From Sphingomonas profundi (GTDB lineage Bacteria; Pseudomonadota; Alphaproteobacteria; Sphingomonadales; Sphingomonadaceae), in assembly GCF_009739515.1 (NCBI RefSeq), contig NZ_CP046535.1, positions 1,116,001-1,180,000 on the forward strand: a stretch of DNA of 64,000 nt, given 5' to 3'. Both the position numbers and the translations under genes were made by a program. Numbering within the stretch: position 1 is the stretch's first letter; each line of letters opens with the position of its first letter. The notes under the pieces are model-generated. The model saw nothing but the letters and a program-made list of their open reading frames with translations. It had not been told where the DNA came from and did not search any database. Below are positions 19,373 through 28,335 of the stretch, one piece after another.

Positions 19373-20118
19373 GCGACCGTCACCTGCGCGCCATCGCGCA
19401 GGAAGGCGACCGCGTTGCGCCGCAGGTGCCGCGTGCCGGGATCGAGCATCGCCTCCGCCGTATACTGGGCCAGGTACACGCGGCGCGGCGCGGTCGATCG
19501 GTTGGCGCCCGTGGCGTGCAGTAGCAGGCTGGAGAAGGCGACGACGCTGCCGGCCCTTGCCGCCACGACCACGCCCTCGCCATCGGCCTCCGCCGCCAGA
19601 TCGCCGGTGGCGGGATCGCGGCGGTGGCGGCGGATGCCGGCGCGATGGCTGCCGGGGATCACGCGGACGGTGCCGTTCTCCGCCGTCGCGTCGTCCAGCG
19701 GGCACCAGCAGGTGAGATAGGGCGCGTGATCCGGCGGGCCGCCATTGCCGGCGACATAGCCGCTATCCTGATGCCAGGCGAACGGCAGGCCGCCCTCCGG
19801 CCCCTTCACGACATATTGATCGAAGAAGAAATAGGCGTCGCCGCCCAGCGTGGCGCGGCAGATATCCGCCATCACCGGGCTGAACAGCATCGCCCGCAGC
19901 GCCGGCGTCTCGCGCTGGCATTCGCTGGCGAAATAGCGCCGGCCGCGATGGCTGAGGCCCAGCCGGTCGGTGCCGGCGGCGTCCATGCGGCCGTCCTCCC
20001 GCCGCACGAAGGCGTCGCACTCCGCGCGCAGCAGCGCGAGCGGGGCGCCGTCCAGCGCGCCCTCGAACACGGCATAGCCGTCGCGCGCGAACCCTTCGGC
20101 CTGTGCCTCGAACCTCAT
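19369..20118 (-). CDS. Phytanoyl-CoA dioxygenase-family Fe(II)/2-oxoglutarate oxygenase
   Basis: A 249-residue PhyH-family protein. The iron ligands are visible as H-x-D in AWHQDSGY and a distal histidine in LLLHATGANRS, and the 2-oxoglutarate-binding arginine follows in TAPRRVYLAQY. It probably hydroxylates a small molecule using Fe(II), oxygen and 2-oxoglutarate. Members of this family, like TauD and alkylsulfatases of the same fold, can release sulfite or sulfate, which would suit the neighbouring sulfatases and sulfonate-type monooxygenase, but the substrate cannot be named. It is coupled to the MFS gene by ATGA. Confidence 0.85.
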   Translation of the reverse strand: MRFEAQAEGFARDGYAVFEGALDGAPLALLRAECDAFVRREDGRMDAAGTDRLGLSHRGRRYFASECQRETPALRAMLFSPVMADICRATLGGDAYFFFDQYVVKGPEGGLPFAWHQDSGYVAGNGGPPDHAPYLTCWCPLDDATAENGTVRVIPGSHRAGIRRHRRDPATGDLAAEADGEGVVVAARAGSVVAFSSLLLHATGANRSTAPRRVYLAQYTAEAMLDPGTRHLRRNAVAFLRDGAQVTVA

Positions 20119-20177
20119 CCGCTTTCTCTCCGGCGGCCGGGCGCGCGCGCCCAGCCAGTTTTTCTATCGACGACCGC

Positions 20178-21530
20178 TCACAGGCCTTCGCCGCCGACCC
20201 ACTGGGCGTTGGCCAGGCGCCGGGCGAGATCCCAGGTCTGCACGCGGATGTCGGGCACCGCCACGATCTCCCAGAAGGTGCCGCGGGTCAGCGGGCCGAG
20301 CGCGAACAGCCGCTCGTGCGGCGTGCTGTCTGCGCGGATCACGCGCGCCTGCGCGTCCACGTCCAGCCCGATGGCGTTGGCATCGGGGCGGATGGCGCCG
20401 CGCGCCGTCATCCGCCGCAGCATCGGCTCGGCCGTGCGGGCGAGATCGATCTGCGGGCCGCTGCAATTCACCACCCGGCGCACCCGGATCGTCTCCGCCG
20501 CATCGCTGCCGCGCGGCCGCCACGTCACCCGCACACCATCGCCGTCGGCCACGAAGCCGGTCGTCCGCCCGGCGGCAAAGGCGAGGCGGCCGGCGGCCTC
20601 CATCGCCGCTATGCGATCGGCCACCGCCGGCGCCAGGCGGTGGCGGTGCACATCCCACCACGGCCGCAGGTGGCGCAGGAAGCGGGCCTTCTGCTCGGCC
20701 GGCGCGGCCAGCCACATGCCGCGCGTATAGGGCCGCAGCTCGTCCACCGCCGCGTGCCAGCCGACCGCTTCCGCCCGCGCCCGCACCTCCGCCACCAGGG
20801 CGGAGGCGGCGATGCTCGGCCGCTCGGCGAGGGCGGTGGAGACCGGCGCGCCCGGCTGGTGCCCGCGCGGCCGCAGCCCCCGCCGGGATACCGCCAGAAT
20901 GCGCCCGCCGAAGCCGCGCGCGTTTAGCAGCAGCGCCACGTCCACCATCGTCAGCCCGGTGCCGATCACCAGCACCACATCCTCGTCGGCCAGCCCGTCC
21001 GCCACGCCGGCGGCCCACGGATCGGCGGCGTAGAGATCGGGGCCGAGCGTCGCCGGATCCAGCCCCGCCGGCGGATGCGGCGGCAGGTTGCCGAGCGCGA
21101 GCACCACCGCGTCGGCCGCGATCCGCTCGCCATCGGCCAGCAGCACGCTGCCGCCGCTCGCATCGGCGGTTACGTCCACGGCGTCGCCGCGCACGATCCG
21201 CACCCGCTCCGGCGCGGCCGCCACGGCCTCGTCGAGCAGTTCGGCCAGGTAGGCGCCGTAGACGATGCGCGGCACGAAGCTGCCCGCGCCGCCATGGCCG
21301 CGCGCCTCCGCCCAGCGGACGAAGTGGCCGGGATCGTCCGGCAGCGCGCTCATGTTGCCGGCGCGCACGTTCAGCAGGTGGCTGGGATGCGCCGCCGCAT
21401 AGGCGACGCCACGGCCGGCTTCCGGGCGACGCTCGATCAGGGTGGCGCGCGGGCCGCCGTGGCGCAGCAGGTTGATCGCCTGCAACGCGCCGGAAAAACC
21501 CGCGCCGACGATCGCGACGTCGCGGATCAC
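20178..21530 (-). CDS. FAD/NAD(P)-binding protein (NAD_binding_9 type)
   Basis: A 450-residue flavoprotein-like protein. The N-terminus VAIVGAGFSGALQAINLLRHG is a dinucleotide-binding Rossmann loop, ERRPEAGRGVAYAAAHPSHL is typical of the YdhS/NAD_binding_9 group, and VVLVIGTGLTMVDVALLL is a second GxGxxx loop for NAD(P). The GTG start at 21530 overlaps the stop of the flavin monooxygenase by GTGA, so the two are translated together. It may deliver reducing power or act as a monooxygenase; no biochemical role is established for this group. Confidence 0.85.
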   Translation of the reverse strand: MIRDVAIVGAGFSGALQAINLLRHGGPRATLIERRPEAGRGVAYAAAHPSHLLNVRAGNMSALPDDPGHFVRWAEARGHGGAGSFVPRIVYGAYLAELLDEAVAAAPERVRIVRGDAVDVTADASGGSVLLADGERIAADAVVLALGNLPPHPPAGLDPATLGPDLYAADPWAAGVADGLADEDVVLVIGTGLTMVDVALLLNARGFGGRILAVSRRGLRPRGHQPGAPVSTALAERPSIAASALVAEVRARAEAVGWHAAVDELRPYTRGMWLAAPAEQKARFLRHLRPWWDVHRHRLAPAVADRIAAMEAAGRLAFAAGRTTGFVADGDGVRVTWRPRGSDAAETIRVRRVVNCSGPQIDLARTAEPMLRRMTARGAIRPDANAIGLDVDAQARVIRADSTPHERLFALGPLTRGTFWEIVAVPDIRVQTWDLARRLANAQWVGGEGL

Positions 21531-22642
21531 GCCGCGTCCGGCGGCGCCAGCGGGGCGTGATCCAGCCGCGGCAGCACGTGGCGGGCGAACAGGTCCGCCT
21601 CCGCCGCGTGCGGGTAGCCGGAGAGGATGAACGCCTCGATCCCCTCGGCGCGGTACGCCTGCAGCTTGGCGAGCACCTGATCGGGATCGCCGACGATCGC
21701 CGCGCCGCAGCCCGATCGCGCGCGGCCGATGCCGGTCCACAGATTGTCCTCGGCATATTCGCCGCCCGCGCCCTCGCGCAGCTCCGCCTGCCGGCGCACG
21801 CCGGCCGAGCCGGAATCGAGCGACTGTGCGCGGATCGCCGCGCCGGTGCGATCGTCCAGGCGGGAGAGCAGCCGGTCCGCCGCCGCGCGCGCCGCCGCCT
21901 CCGTCTCGCGCACGATCACGTGGACGCGGTAGCCGAAGCGCAGCATCCGCCCGTGGCGCGCGGCGCGGGCGCGCATGTCGGCCACGATCGCGCGCACCGC
22001 CGGCATCGTATCCGGCCACATGAGGTAGACGTCGCACCCCTGCGCCGCCGCCTCCCGCGCATCGTCCGAGAGGCCGCCGAAGTAGAAGAGCGGGCTGCGG
22101 CCGCTGACGGTGGCGATGCGCGGCGGATCGAGCGCGAGCTGCCAGTGCGCGTCCTGATGATCGAGCCGCCGCCCGTCCAGCAGCGTGCGCAGGATCTGCA
22201 TGCCTTCCAGGGTGCGGGCGTAGCGCGGGCCGCTCGCCAGCGTCTGCCCCGGCAGGTCGGAGGAGATGATGTTGATCGCCAGCCGCCCGTTGCCGGCCGC
22301 ATCCGGCCCCAGCATGCGATCGATCGTGGCGATCTGACGGGCGAGCTGCGGCGGCCAGCTCTCGCCGATGCGCACCGCCATCAGCAACCGCATCCGCCGG
22401 AGCAGCGGCGCGATGGCGGCGGCGAAGGCGGTGGTGTCGATGCCCAGCGCGTAGCCGGAGGGCAGGAGGATGTTGTCGAAGCCGCCGCTCTCCGCCTGCA
22501 GCACGATATCGCGACAGTGCGCCCAGGAGGAGCGGAGCAGCGGATCGGGTACGCCGAGATACTCGTAATCGTCGTCGCACAGCGCCGAGAACCAGCTGAC
22601 CTCGCACGGCGGCATCGGCGTGGCGGCAGGCGCTCCGCTCAC
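21527..22642 (-). CDS. LLM-class flavin-dependent monooxygenase (alkanesulfonate type)
   Basis: A 371-residue TIM-barrel luciferase-like monooxygenase. The segments ESGGFDNILLPSGY, GRLAINIISSDLPG, RTLEGMQILRTLLDG, LFYFGGLSDDAREAAA and YRVHVIVRETEAAA match the layout of SsuD-like enzymes, which use FMNH2 and oxygen to cut C-S bonds of sulfonates. The start is a GTG overlapping the aldo/keto reductase stop (GTGA); the frame is open further upstream inside that gene. It is flanked by coupled redox genes. A partner flavin reductase is not obvious nearby; the FAD/NAD(P) protein may serve. Confidence 0.87.
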   Translation of the reverse strand: MSGAPAATPMPPCEVSWFSALCDDDYEYLGVPDPLLRSSWAHCRDIVLQAESGGFDNILLPSGYALGIDTTAFAAAIAPLLRRMRLLMAVRIGESWPPQLARQIATIDRMLGPDAAGNGRLAINIISSDLPGQTLASGPRYARTLEGMQILRTLLDGRRLDHQDAHWQLALDPPRIATVSGRSPLFYFGGLSDDAREAAAQGCDVYLMWPDTMPAVRAIVADMRARAARHGRMLRFGYRVHVIVRETEAAARAAADRLLSRLDDRTGAAIRAQSLDSGSAGVRRQAELREGAGGEYAEDNLWTGIGRARSGCGAAIVGDPDQVLAKLQAYRAEGIEAFILSGYPHAAEADLFARHVLPRLDHAPLAPPDAA

Positions 22643-23559
22643 GGCAGTTTCTCGCCGGTCGCCGCCTCCAGCACGGCATACCATTCGGCGCGCGTCCACG
22701 GCGCCCGGAAGGCATCGGCGGCCTCCACGATGCGGCCCGGGGTCTGCGTGCCGACGATCGGAATCGGCCGCGCCGGGTGCGACATCAGCCAGGCATAGGC
22801 GGCGGCCGTGCCCGAGACGCCGTGGCGGGCGCCGTGCGCGGCGAGCAGGGCCGCGACCGCGCCGTCGCCCGCGCGCCCACCCGCTTGCCCGGCCGCGCCG
22901 ATGCGTCCGCCGCCCAGCGGAGACCAGGCGAGCACCGCCATGTCCCGCTCCATCGCCTGATCGGCGATGCCGTCGAACAGCGGCGCGGGCACCAGCGGCG
23001 AAAACTCCGGCTGGTGGCTGGCGAGCGGGAAGGGCAGCCACGCCTGCAGGGCCGCCGCCTGCGCGGGCGTGTAGTTGGAGACGCCGATCGCCCGCGCCTT
23101 GCCGCTCTCGACCATCTTCGCCAGCGCGGCGGCGGCCTCCTGCGGGTGGGTCAGCAGGTCCGGCCGGTGGATCTGGTAGAGATCGACCTGCTCCACGCCC
23201 AGCCGGGCGAGCGACGCGTCCAGCGCGGCGGCGAGATAGCCGGCGCTGGAATCATAGGGCGTGCCGATCACGATGCCGCCCTTGGTGGCCAGCACCATGC
23301 GATCGCGCAGCGCCTTGTCCTCGGCCAGCACGCGGCCGAGCAGCGCCTCCGCCGCGCCGAACGCCTCGCCATTGTCCGGCCCGTAGATGTCGGCGGTGTC
23401 GAACAGCGTGATGCCGATCGAGAGGGCGGCGTCGATCCGCGCGCGGGCGGCGGCGAGATCGGTGCCCGCGAACCGCCACATGCCCCAGGCGAGCGGCGAG
23501 ACGGTGAGTCCGCTCTTGCCCAGGGCACGCGGTTCGGGAGAGAGGGGGAGGGTCATCAT
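22639..23559 (-). CDS. Aldo/keto reductase
   Basis: A 306-residue NADPH-dependent aldo/keto reductase of the YdhF-like group. Three of the four tetrad residues are easily seen: D54 and Y59 in LFDTADIYG and the lysine in LATKGG; the fourth is the histidine in YQIHRPD. The cofactor segment IPIVGTQTPGRI is near the C-terminus. It is the first gene of the minus-strand run and couples to the monooxygenase by GTGA. The start is ATG 23559 or the next ATG at 23556. Only 29 bases separate it from the divergent dehydrogenase. Confidence 0.92.
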   Translation of the reverse strand: MMTLPLSPEPRALGKSGLTVSPLAWGMWRFAGTDLAAARARIDAALSIGITLFDTADIYGPDNGEAFGAAEALLGRVLAEDKALRDRMVLATKGGIVIGTPYDSSAGYLAAALDASLARLGVEQVDLYQIHRPDLLTHPQEAAAALAKMVESGKARAIGVSNYTPAQAAALQAWLPFPLASHQPEFSPLVPAPLFDGIADQAMERDMAVLAWSPLGGGRIGAAGQAGGRAGDGAVAALLAAHGARHGVSGTAAAYAWLMSHPARPIPIVGTQTPGRIVEAADAFRAPWTRAEWYAVLEAATGEKLP

Positions 23560-23588
23560 GGCCGACCAATGGCACAGCGGGGAACGGG

Positions 23589-24677
23589 ATGGGAGAGTTG
23601 ATCCGGTACGGGATCGTCGGAACCGGCATGATGGGCATCGAGCATCTGCGCAACATCGCGATCCTGCCCGATGCCGAGCTGGTCGCCATCGCCGATCCGA
23701 CGCCCGCCTCGCTCGGCTGGGCGGCCGACGCGCTGGGCGCCGACGCGGCGCGGGTGCGGCGGTTCGACTCGGTCGAGGCGTTCGCCGCGGGCGCGCAGGT
23801 CGATGCGGTGGTGGTCGCCTCGCCCAACTTCACCCATCGCGCCGTGCTGGCGCCGCTGCTGGACACGGATGCGGCGATCCTGTGCGAGAAGCCGCTCGCC
23901 ACCACGCTGGCGGATGCGCGCTGGATCGTGGAGCGCGCGCGCGGCCGGGCGGCGCCGTTCTGGACCGGCATGGAATATCGCTACATGCCGCCCGTCGCCG
24001 CCTTCATCGATCAGGTGCATGGCGGCCGCGTCGGCGCGCTCAGGATGCTGGCCATGCGCGAGCACCGCTTCCCGTTCCTCGCCAAGGTGGGGGACTGGAA
24101 CCGCTTCGCCCGCAACACCGGCGGCACGATGGTGGAGAAATGCTGCCACTTCTTCGATCTGATGCGCCTGATCGTGCGGGCCGAGCCGGTGCGGGTCTAC
24201 TGCTCCGGCGGCAACGACGTGAACCATCGCGGCGAACTCTATGGCGGCGAGGCGCCGGACATCATCGACAACAGCTATACGGTGGTGGATTTCGGCGATG
24301 GCGTGCGGGCGATGCTGGATCTCTGCATGTTCGCGGAAGGGGCCGAGACGCAGGAGGAGATCAGCGCCACCGGCGACGCCGCAAGGCTGGACGTGCTGAT
24401 CCCGCCCGGCGACATCGTCTTCTCGCCACGGGTGGACTGGCGCGGACCGAAGGCGGTGGAGCGGCGCCATGTTGCGGTGGACGCCGCGGCGATGGCGGCG
24501 GGAACGCACCACGGCGCGACCTACTATCAGCACGCCGCCTTCGCGGCCGCCGTGCGCGGGCAGGCGCCGGTGGCCGTCACCGCCGAGGATGGCCTGCGCG
24601 CGGTGGCGATCGGCGTCGCCGCCGAGATCAGCGCGCGTGAGAAGAGGGTGGTCGAGATGGCGGAGCTGGGCGTCTGA
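23589..24677 (+). CDS. Gfo/Idh/MocA-family dehydrogenase
   Basis: A 362-residue NAD(P)-dependent oxidoreductase of the Gfo/Idh/MocA family. The Rossmann motif GIVGTGMMGIEHL, the ILCEKPLATTL segment with its conserved lysine, and GGTMVEKCCHFFDLMR near the catalytic histidine are all present. Family members oxidise sugars, inositols and related polyols. It is divergent from the aldo/keto reductase, and the two may act in sequence on a polyol or sugar freed by the sulfatases, which is inference. Confidence 0.9.
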   Translation: MGELIRYGIVGTGMMGIEHLRNIAILPDAELVAIADPTPASLGWAADALGADAARVRRFDSVEAFAAGAQVDAVVVASPNFTHRAVLAPLLDTDAAILCEKPLATTLADARWIVERARGRAAPFWTGMEYRYMPPVAAFIDQVHGGRVGALRMLAMREHRFPFLAKVGDWNRFARNTGGTMVEKCCHFFDLMRLIVRAEPVRVYCSGGNDVNHRGELYGGEAPDIIDNSYTVVDFGDGVRAMLDLCMFAEGAETQEEISATGDAARLDVLIPPGDIVFSPRVDWRGPKAVERRHVAVDAAAMAAGTHHGATYYQHAAFAAAVRGQAPVAVTAEDGLRAVAIGVAAEISAREKRVVEMAELGV

Positions 24678-24693
24678 TGCCGCGCGCCGGCCG

Positions 24694-25617
24694 TCACACC
24701 GCCCAGGGCGGCGGCGGATCGTAGAGGCCGGCCAGATAGTCGATCATGGCGGCGACGTTGGGCGAGGGCAGCGGCGTGCGCTGGTGGACGGCGTAGATGC
24801 CGACATCGGCCGAGCCCTCATGATCCGGCAGCACCCGCGCCAGCCGGCCCGCGGCGAGATCGCGCGTGACGTCCCACAGCGAGCGGAGCGCGATGCCGGC
24901 GCCGGCGACCGCCAGCTCGCGCACCACCTCGCTCGAATTGGTGCGCACCGCCGGGATGCCGTCCACCAGGGTCGGCCCGTCCGGCCCGATCAGCCGCCAC
25001 GGCAACTGCCCGGTGGCGGCGAGCAGCCGGTGGCGGGGGAGCGCCGCCACGTCCGCCGGCACGCCGTGGCGGGCGAGATAGGCGGGGGAGGCGCACAGGA
25101 TGCGCCGGCTGGTGCCGAGCCGGCGCGCCGCCAGCTGCGGCGGCACCTGCGCCGTGATGCGCACCGCCAGATCGATCCGGTCGGCGATCAGGTCGCTGAA
25201 CGCGTCGGAGAGGTCGAGGGTCAGCTCGATGTCAGGATAGCTCTCGACGAAGCGGCCGAGATGGGGGGCGACGTGGAGGCGGCCGAACGATGTCGGCGCG
25301 GACAGCCGCAGCGGGCCGCGCGGCCGCCCGGGCTGGCCGGAGGCGGTCCGCTCCGCCGCCGCCACCGCCGCCAGGATCGTCAGCACGTCCTGATGGAAGC
25401 GCCGGCCCGCCTCCGTCAGCGCCATGCGGCGGGTGGTGCGATGGATCAGCCGGGTGCCCAGCCGCCGCTCCAGCCGGGCCATGCGCTTCGACACCATCGG
25501 CGCGGAGATGCCGAGCGCCCGGCCGGCGGCGGCAAGGCTGCCATGCGCCACCACGGCGGCGAACAGATCGTAGTCGCCGGCGGCGATCCGTTCCTCCGGG
25601 GAAAGGCTGTCGTCCAT
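24694..25617 (-). CDS. LysR-family regulator
   Basis: A 307-residue LysR regulator: winged helix at the N-terminus (DYDLFAAVVAHGSLAAAGRALGISAPMVSKRMARLERRLG region) and a LysR substrate-binding domain with LRLSAPTSFGRLHVAP and IDLAVRITAQVPPQLAARRL. It is transcribed away from the glycolate operon with a 58-base gap, so it is the likely regulator of that operon; E. coli uses a GntR-type GlcC instead. It could also regulate the neighbouring dehydrogenase with which it converges. Confidence 0.92.
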   Translation of the reverse strand: MDDSLSPEERIAAGDYDLFAAVVAHGSLAAAGRALGISAPMVSKRMARLERRLGTRLIHRTTRRMALTEAGRRFHQDVLTILAAVAAAERTASGQPGRPRGPLRLSAPTSFGRLHVAPHLGRFVESYPDIELTLDLSDAFSDLIADRIDLAVRITAQVPPQLAARRLGTSRRILCASPAYLARHGVPADVAALPRHRLLAATGQLPWRLIGPDGPTLVDGIPAVRTNSSEVVRELAVAGAGIALRSLWDVTRDLAAGRLARVLPDHEGSADVGIYAVHQRTPLPSPNVAAMIDYLAGLYDPPPPWAV

Positions 25618-25623
25618 CCCGAT

Positions 25624-25653
25624 CGTCTACCGACGCCAGCGGAAAGCGTCTAC
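25624..25653. promoter_or_regulatory. Direct repeats in the LysR/glcD intergenic region
   Basis: CGTCTAC occurs twice, at 25624-25630 and 25647-25653, 23 bases apart (about two helical turns), in the 58-base gap between the divergent regulator and glcD. This could be a binding site for the LysR protein, though LysR sites are usually inverted T-N11-A repeats. Confidence 0.25.
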
Positions 25654-25675
25654 ACGGGCCGGCGGGAGTGATGCG

Positions 25676-27169
25676 ATGTCGCTGAAGATGCCGGAGCCGG
25701 ATCAGGCCGTCCTCGCGCGCAGGGCCGCGATCGTGCGCGCGCTGCGCGCGATCGTGCCAGGCGAGGGCGTGATCGACGATGCCGACGCGCTGCGCCCCTA
25801 CGAATCGGACGGGCTGACCGCCTACCGCCAGCCGCCGATGGTGGTTGTGCTGCCGGAGACCACCGCGCAGGTCGCCCGCATCCTCGCCTGGTGCCATGGC
25901 GAGGGGGTGAAGGTGGTGCCGCGCGGCGCCGGCACCTCCCTCTCCGGCGGCGCGCTGCCGCTGGCGGACGGCGTGCTGCTAGGCCTCGCCAAGCTGAACC
26001 GGGTGCTGGAGATCGACTATGACGCGCGCATCGCCGTGGTGCAGCCCGGCGTCACCAACCTGGCCGTCACCCGCGCGGTGGAGGAGGAGGGCTTCTACTA
26101 CGCGCCCGATCCCTCCAGCCAGATCGCCTGCTCGATCGGCGGCAACGTGGCGGAGAATTCGGGCGGGGTGCACTGCCTGAAATACGGCCTCACCACCAAC
26201 AACGTGCTCGGCGTGGAGTTCGTGACCATGGCGGGCGAGGTGCTGCGCATCGGCGGGCGCACGCTGGACCCGGCCGGGCTCGACCTGCTGGGCGTGATCG
26301 TCGGATCGGAAGGGCTGCTCGGCGTCGTCACCGAGGTGACGGTGCGCATCCTGCCGGCGCCGCAGACGGCGCGCGCGGCGCTGATCGGCTTCGCCACGGT
26401 GGAGGGGGCGGGCCGGTGCGTGGCCGCGGTGATCGCCGCCGGCATCATCCCCGCCGGCATGGAGATGATGGACCGGCCGGCGATCCACGCCGCCGAGGCC
26501 TTCGTCCAGGTCGGTTATCCGCTGGACGTGGCGGCGCTGCTGATCGTGGAACTGGACGGGCCGGAGGCGGAGTGCGGCCACCTGCTGGCGGAGGTGGAGG
26601 CGATCGCGCTGGCGAACGGCGCGGTCTCGATCCGCCTCTCGCAGGACGAGGCGGAGCGGATCGCCTTCTGGGCCGGGCGCAAGGCGGCCTTCCCCGCCGT
26701 CGGCCGGATCGCGCCCGATTACTACTGCATGGACGGCACGATCCCGCGTCGCCGCCTGCCCGAGGTGCTGGAGCGGATGGCGGGGATGGCGGAGCGACAC
26801 GGCCTGGGCGTCGCCAACGTGTTCCACGCGGGCGACGGCAACCTGCACCCGCTGATCCTCTACGATGCGAACCAGCCGGGCCAGCTGGAGCGCGCCGAGG
26901 CGTTCGGCAACGACATATTGCGCCTGTGCGTCGAGGTGGGCGGCGTGCTGACCGGCGAACACGGCGTGGGCGTGGAGAAGCGCGACCTGATGCCGGTGAT
27001 GTTCGGCGAGGTGGACCTGGCGCACCAGCAGCGGCTGAAATGCGCGTTCGACGCCAAGCTGCTGCTGAACCCGGGCAAGGTCTTCCCCACGCTCAGCCGC
27101 TGCGCCGAACTCGGCCGGATGCACGTGCATCACGGGCAGACGCCGTTTCCGGATCTGCCGCGCTTCTGA
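25676..27169 (+). CDS. glcD: Glycolate oxidase FAD-binding subunit
   Basis: A 497-residue FAD-linked oxidase subunit (GlcD), which oxidises glycolate (or D-lactate-like 2-hydroxyacids) to glyoxylate. The FAD-binding PCMH domain shows VVPRGAGTSLSGGALPL and SSQIACSIGGNVAENSGGVHCLKYG; the C-terminal substrate domain includes NVFHAGDGNLHPLI and LTGEHGVGVEKRDLM, with histidines conserved in the family. ATG at 25676 follows GGGAG. Its stop TGA shares a base with the glcE ATG. Confidence 0.95.
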   Translation: MSLKMPEPDQAVLARRAAIVRALRAIVPGEGVIDDADALRPYESDGLTAYRQPPMVVVLPETTAQVARILAWCHGEGVKVVPRGAGTSLSGGALPLADGVLLGLAKLNRVLEIDYDARIAVVQPGVTNLAVTRAVEEEGFYYAPDPSSQIACSIGGNVAENSGGVHCLKYGLTTNNVLGVEFVTMAGEVLRIGGRTLDPAGLDLLGVIVGSEGLLGVVTEVTVRILPAPQTARAALIGFATVEGAGRCVAAVIAAGIIPAGMEMMDRPAIHAAEAFVQVGYPLDVAALLIVELDGPEAECGHLLAEVEAIALANGAVSIRLSQDEAERIAFWAGRKAAFPAVGRIAPDYYCMDGTIPRRRLPEVLERMAGMAERHGLGVANVFHAGDGNLHPLILYDANQPGQLERAEAFGNDILRLCVEVGGVLTGEHGVGVEKRDLMPVMFGEVDLAHQQRLKCAFDAKLLLNPGKVFPTLSRCAELGRMHVHHGQTPFPDLPRF

Positions 27170-28335
27170 TGGCCGCGCTGCGCCCCGAGAGTGAGGAGGA
27201 GCTGGTCCGCATCGTCTCCGCCGCCGCTTCCGCCGGCGAAAGGCTGGCGCTGCGCGGCGGCGGCAGCAAGGCCGGCGTCGGCGCGCCGGAGGGCGACGCG
27301 ACGATCCTGGACATGGGCGGCTTCGCCGGCGTGATCGACTATGATCCCGCCGAGCTGGTGCTCACCGTGGGCGCGGGCACGCCGCTGGCGCAGGTGCAGG
27401 CGCTGGTGGCGGGCGAGGATCAGATGCTGGCCTTCGATCCGTTCGATCACGGCCCCGTGTTCGGCGCCGCGGAGGGGGCCGCGACGATCGGCGGCGTGGT
27501 GGCGGCCGGCGTCGCCGGATCGCGCCGCGTCTCGGCCGGCGGCGCGCGCGATCACCTGCTGGGCTTCACCGCCGTTTCCGGGCGCGGCGAACGCTTCGTC
27601 GCGGGGGCGAAGGTGGTGAAGAACGTGACCGGCTACGATCTGCCCAAGCTGGTGTGCGGCAGCTGGGGGCGGCTGGTGGCGCTGACCGAGCTGACCCTGA
27701 AGGTGCTGCCCCGCCCGCGCGAGACGGTGACGCGGCTGTACCGCGGCCTGCCGGCGGAGCGTGGCCTTGCGACCATCACCGCGGCGATGCGATCGCAGGC
27801 GAGCGTGGCGGCCGCGGCGCACGTCCCGGGCGATCTCGCCGGCGGCAGCGCGATCACGGCCTTGCGGCTGGAGGGGTTCGGTCCCTCGATCGCGGCGCGC
27901 CTGGCGATGCTGGACGACCTGATCGGCCCCGGCGACGATGATGGCGGCGCGCACGACGCCGTCTGGCGCGACGTGCGCACGCTGGCGCCGCTGGACGACG
28001 GCCGGCCGCTGTGGCGCGTCAGCCTGCCCGCCGGCGGCTGCCCGCCGGTGATCGCCGCGCTGCGTCCGGACGGCGCGCGCTACCTGATCGACTGGGCGGG
28101 CAGCCTGCTGTGGCTGACCCATGACGGGCCGGCCGCGTCGGTGCGCGCGGCCGCCGCCGCCGCCGGCGGCCACGCGATGCTGGTGCGGGCCGATGCGGCG
28201 ATGCGCGCCGCGACGCCCGCCTTTCACCCGCAGCCCGGCCCGCTGGCGGCGCTGGAGGCGCGGGTGCGGCGCGCGTTCGATCCGGCCGGCGTGTTCGAGA
28301 CCGGCCGCTTCGGGGAGCGCAACGGTGCAGACTGA
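27169..28335 (+). CDS. glcE: Glycolate oxidase subunit GlcE
   Basis: A 388-residue second FAD-binding subunit of glycolate oxidase. RLALRGGGSKAGVG is the FAD loop; GAAEGAATIGGVVAAGVAGSRRVSAGGARDHLLG and VVKNVTGYDLPKL are the typical GlcE segments. It forms the membrane-associated complex with GlcD and GlcF. The start overlaps the glcD stop (TGATG) and the end overlaps glcF by 11 bases. Confidence 0.94.
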   Translation: MAALRPESEEELVRIVSAAASAGERLALRGGGSKAGVGAPEGDATILDMGGFAGVIDYDPAELVLTVGAGTPLAQVQALVAGEDQMLAFDPFDHGPVFGAAEGAATIGGVVAAGVAGSRRVSAGGARDHLLGFTAVSGRGERFVAGAKVVKNVTGYDLPKLVCGSWGRLVALTELTLKVLPRPRETVTRLYRGLPAERGLATITAAMRSQASVAAAAHVPGDLAGGSAITALRLEGFGPSIAARLAMLDDLIGPGDDDGGAHDAVWRDVRTLAPLDDGRPLWRVSLPAGGCPPVIAALRPDGARYLIDWAGSLLWLTHDGPAASVRAAAAAAGGHAMLVRADAAMRAATPAFHPQPGPLAALEARVRRAFDPAGVFETGRFGERNGAD

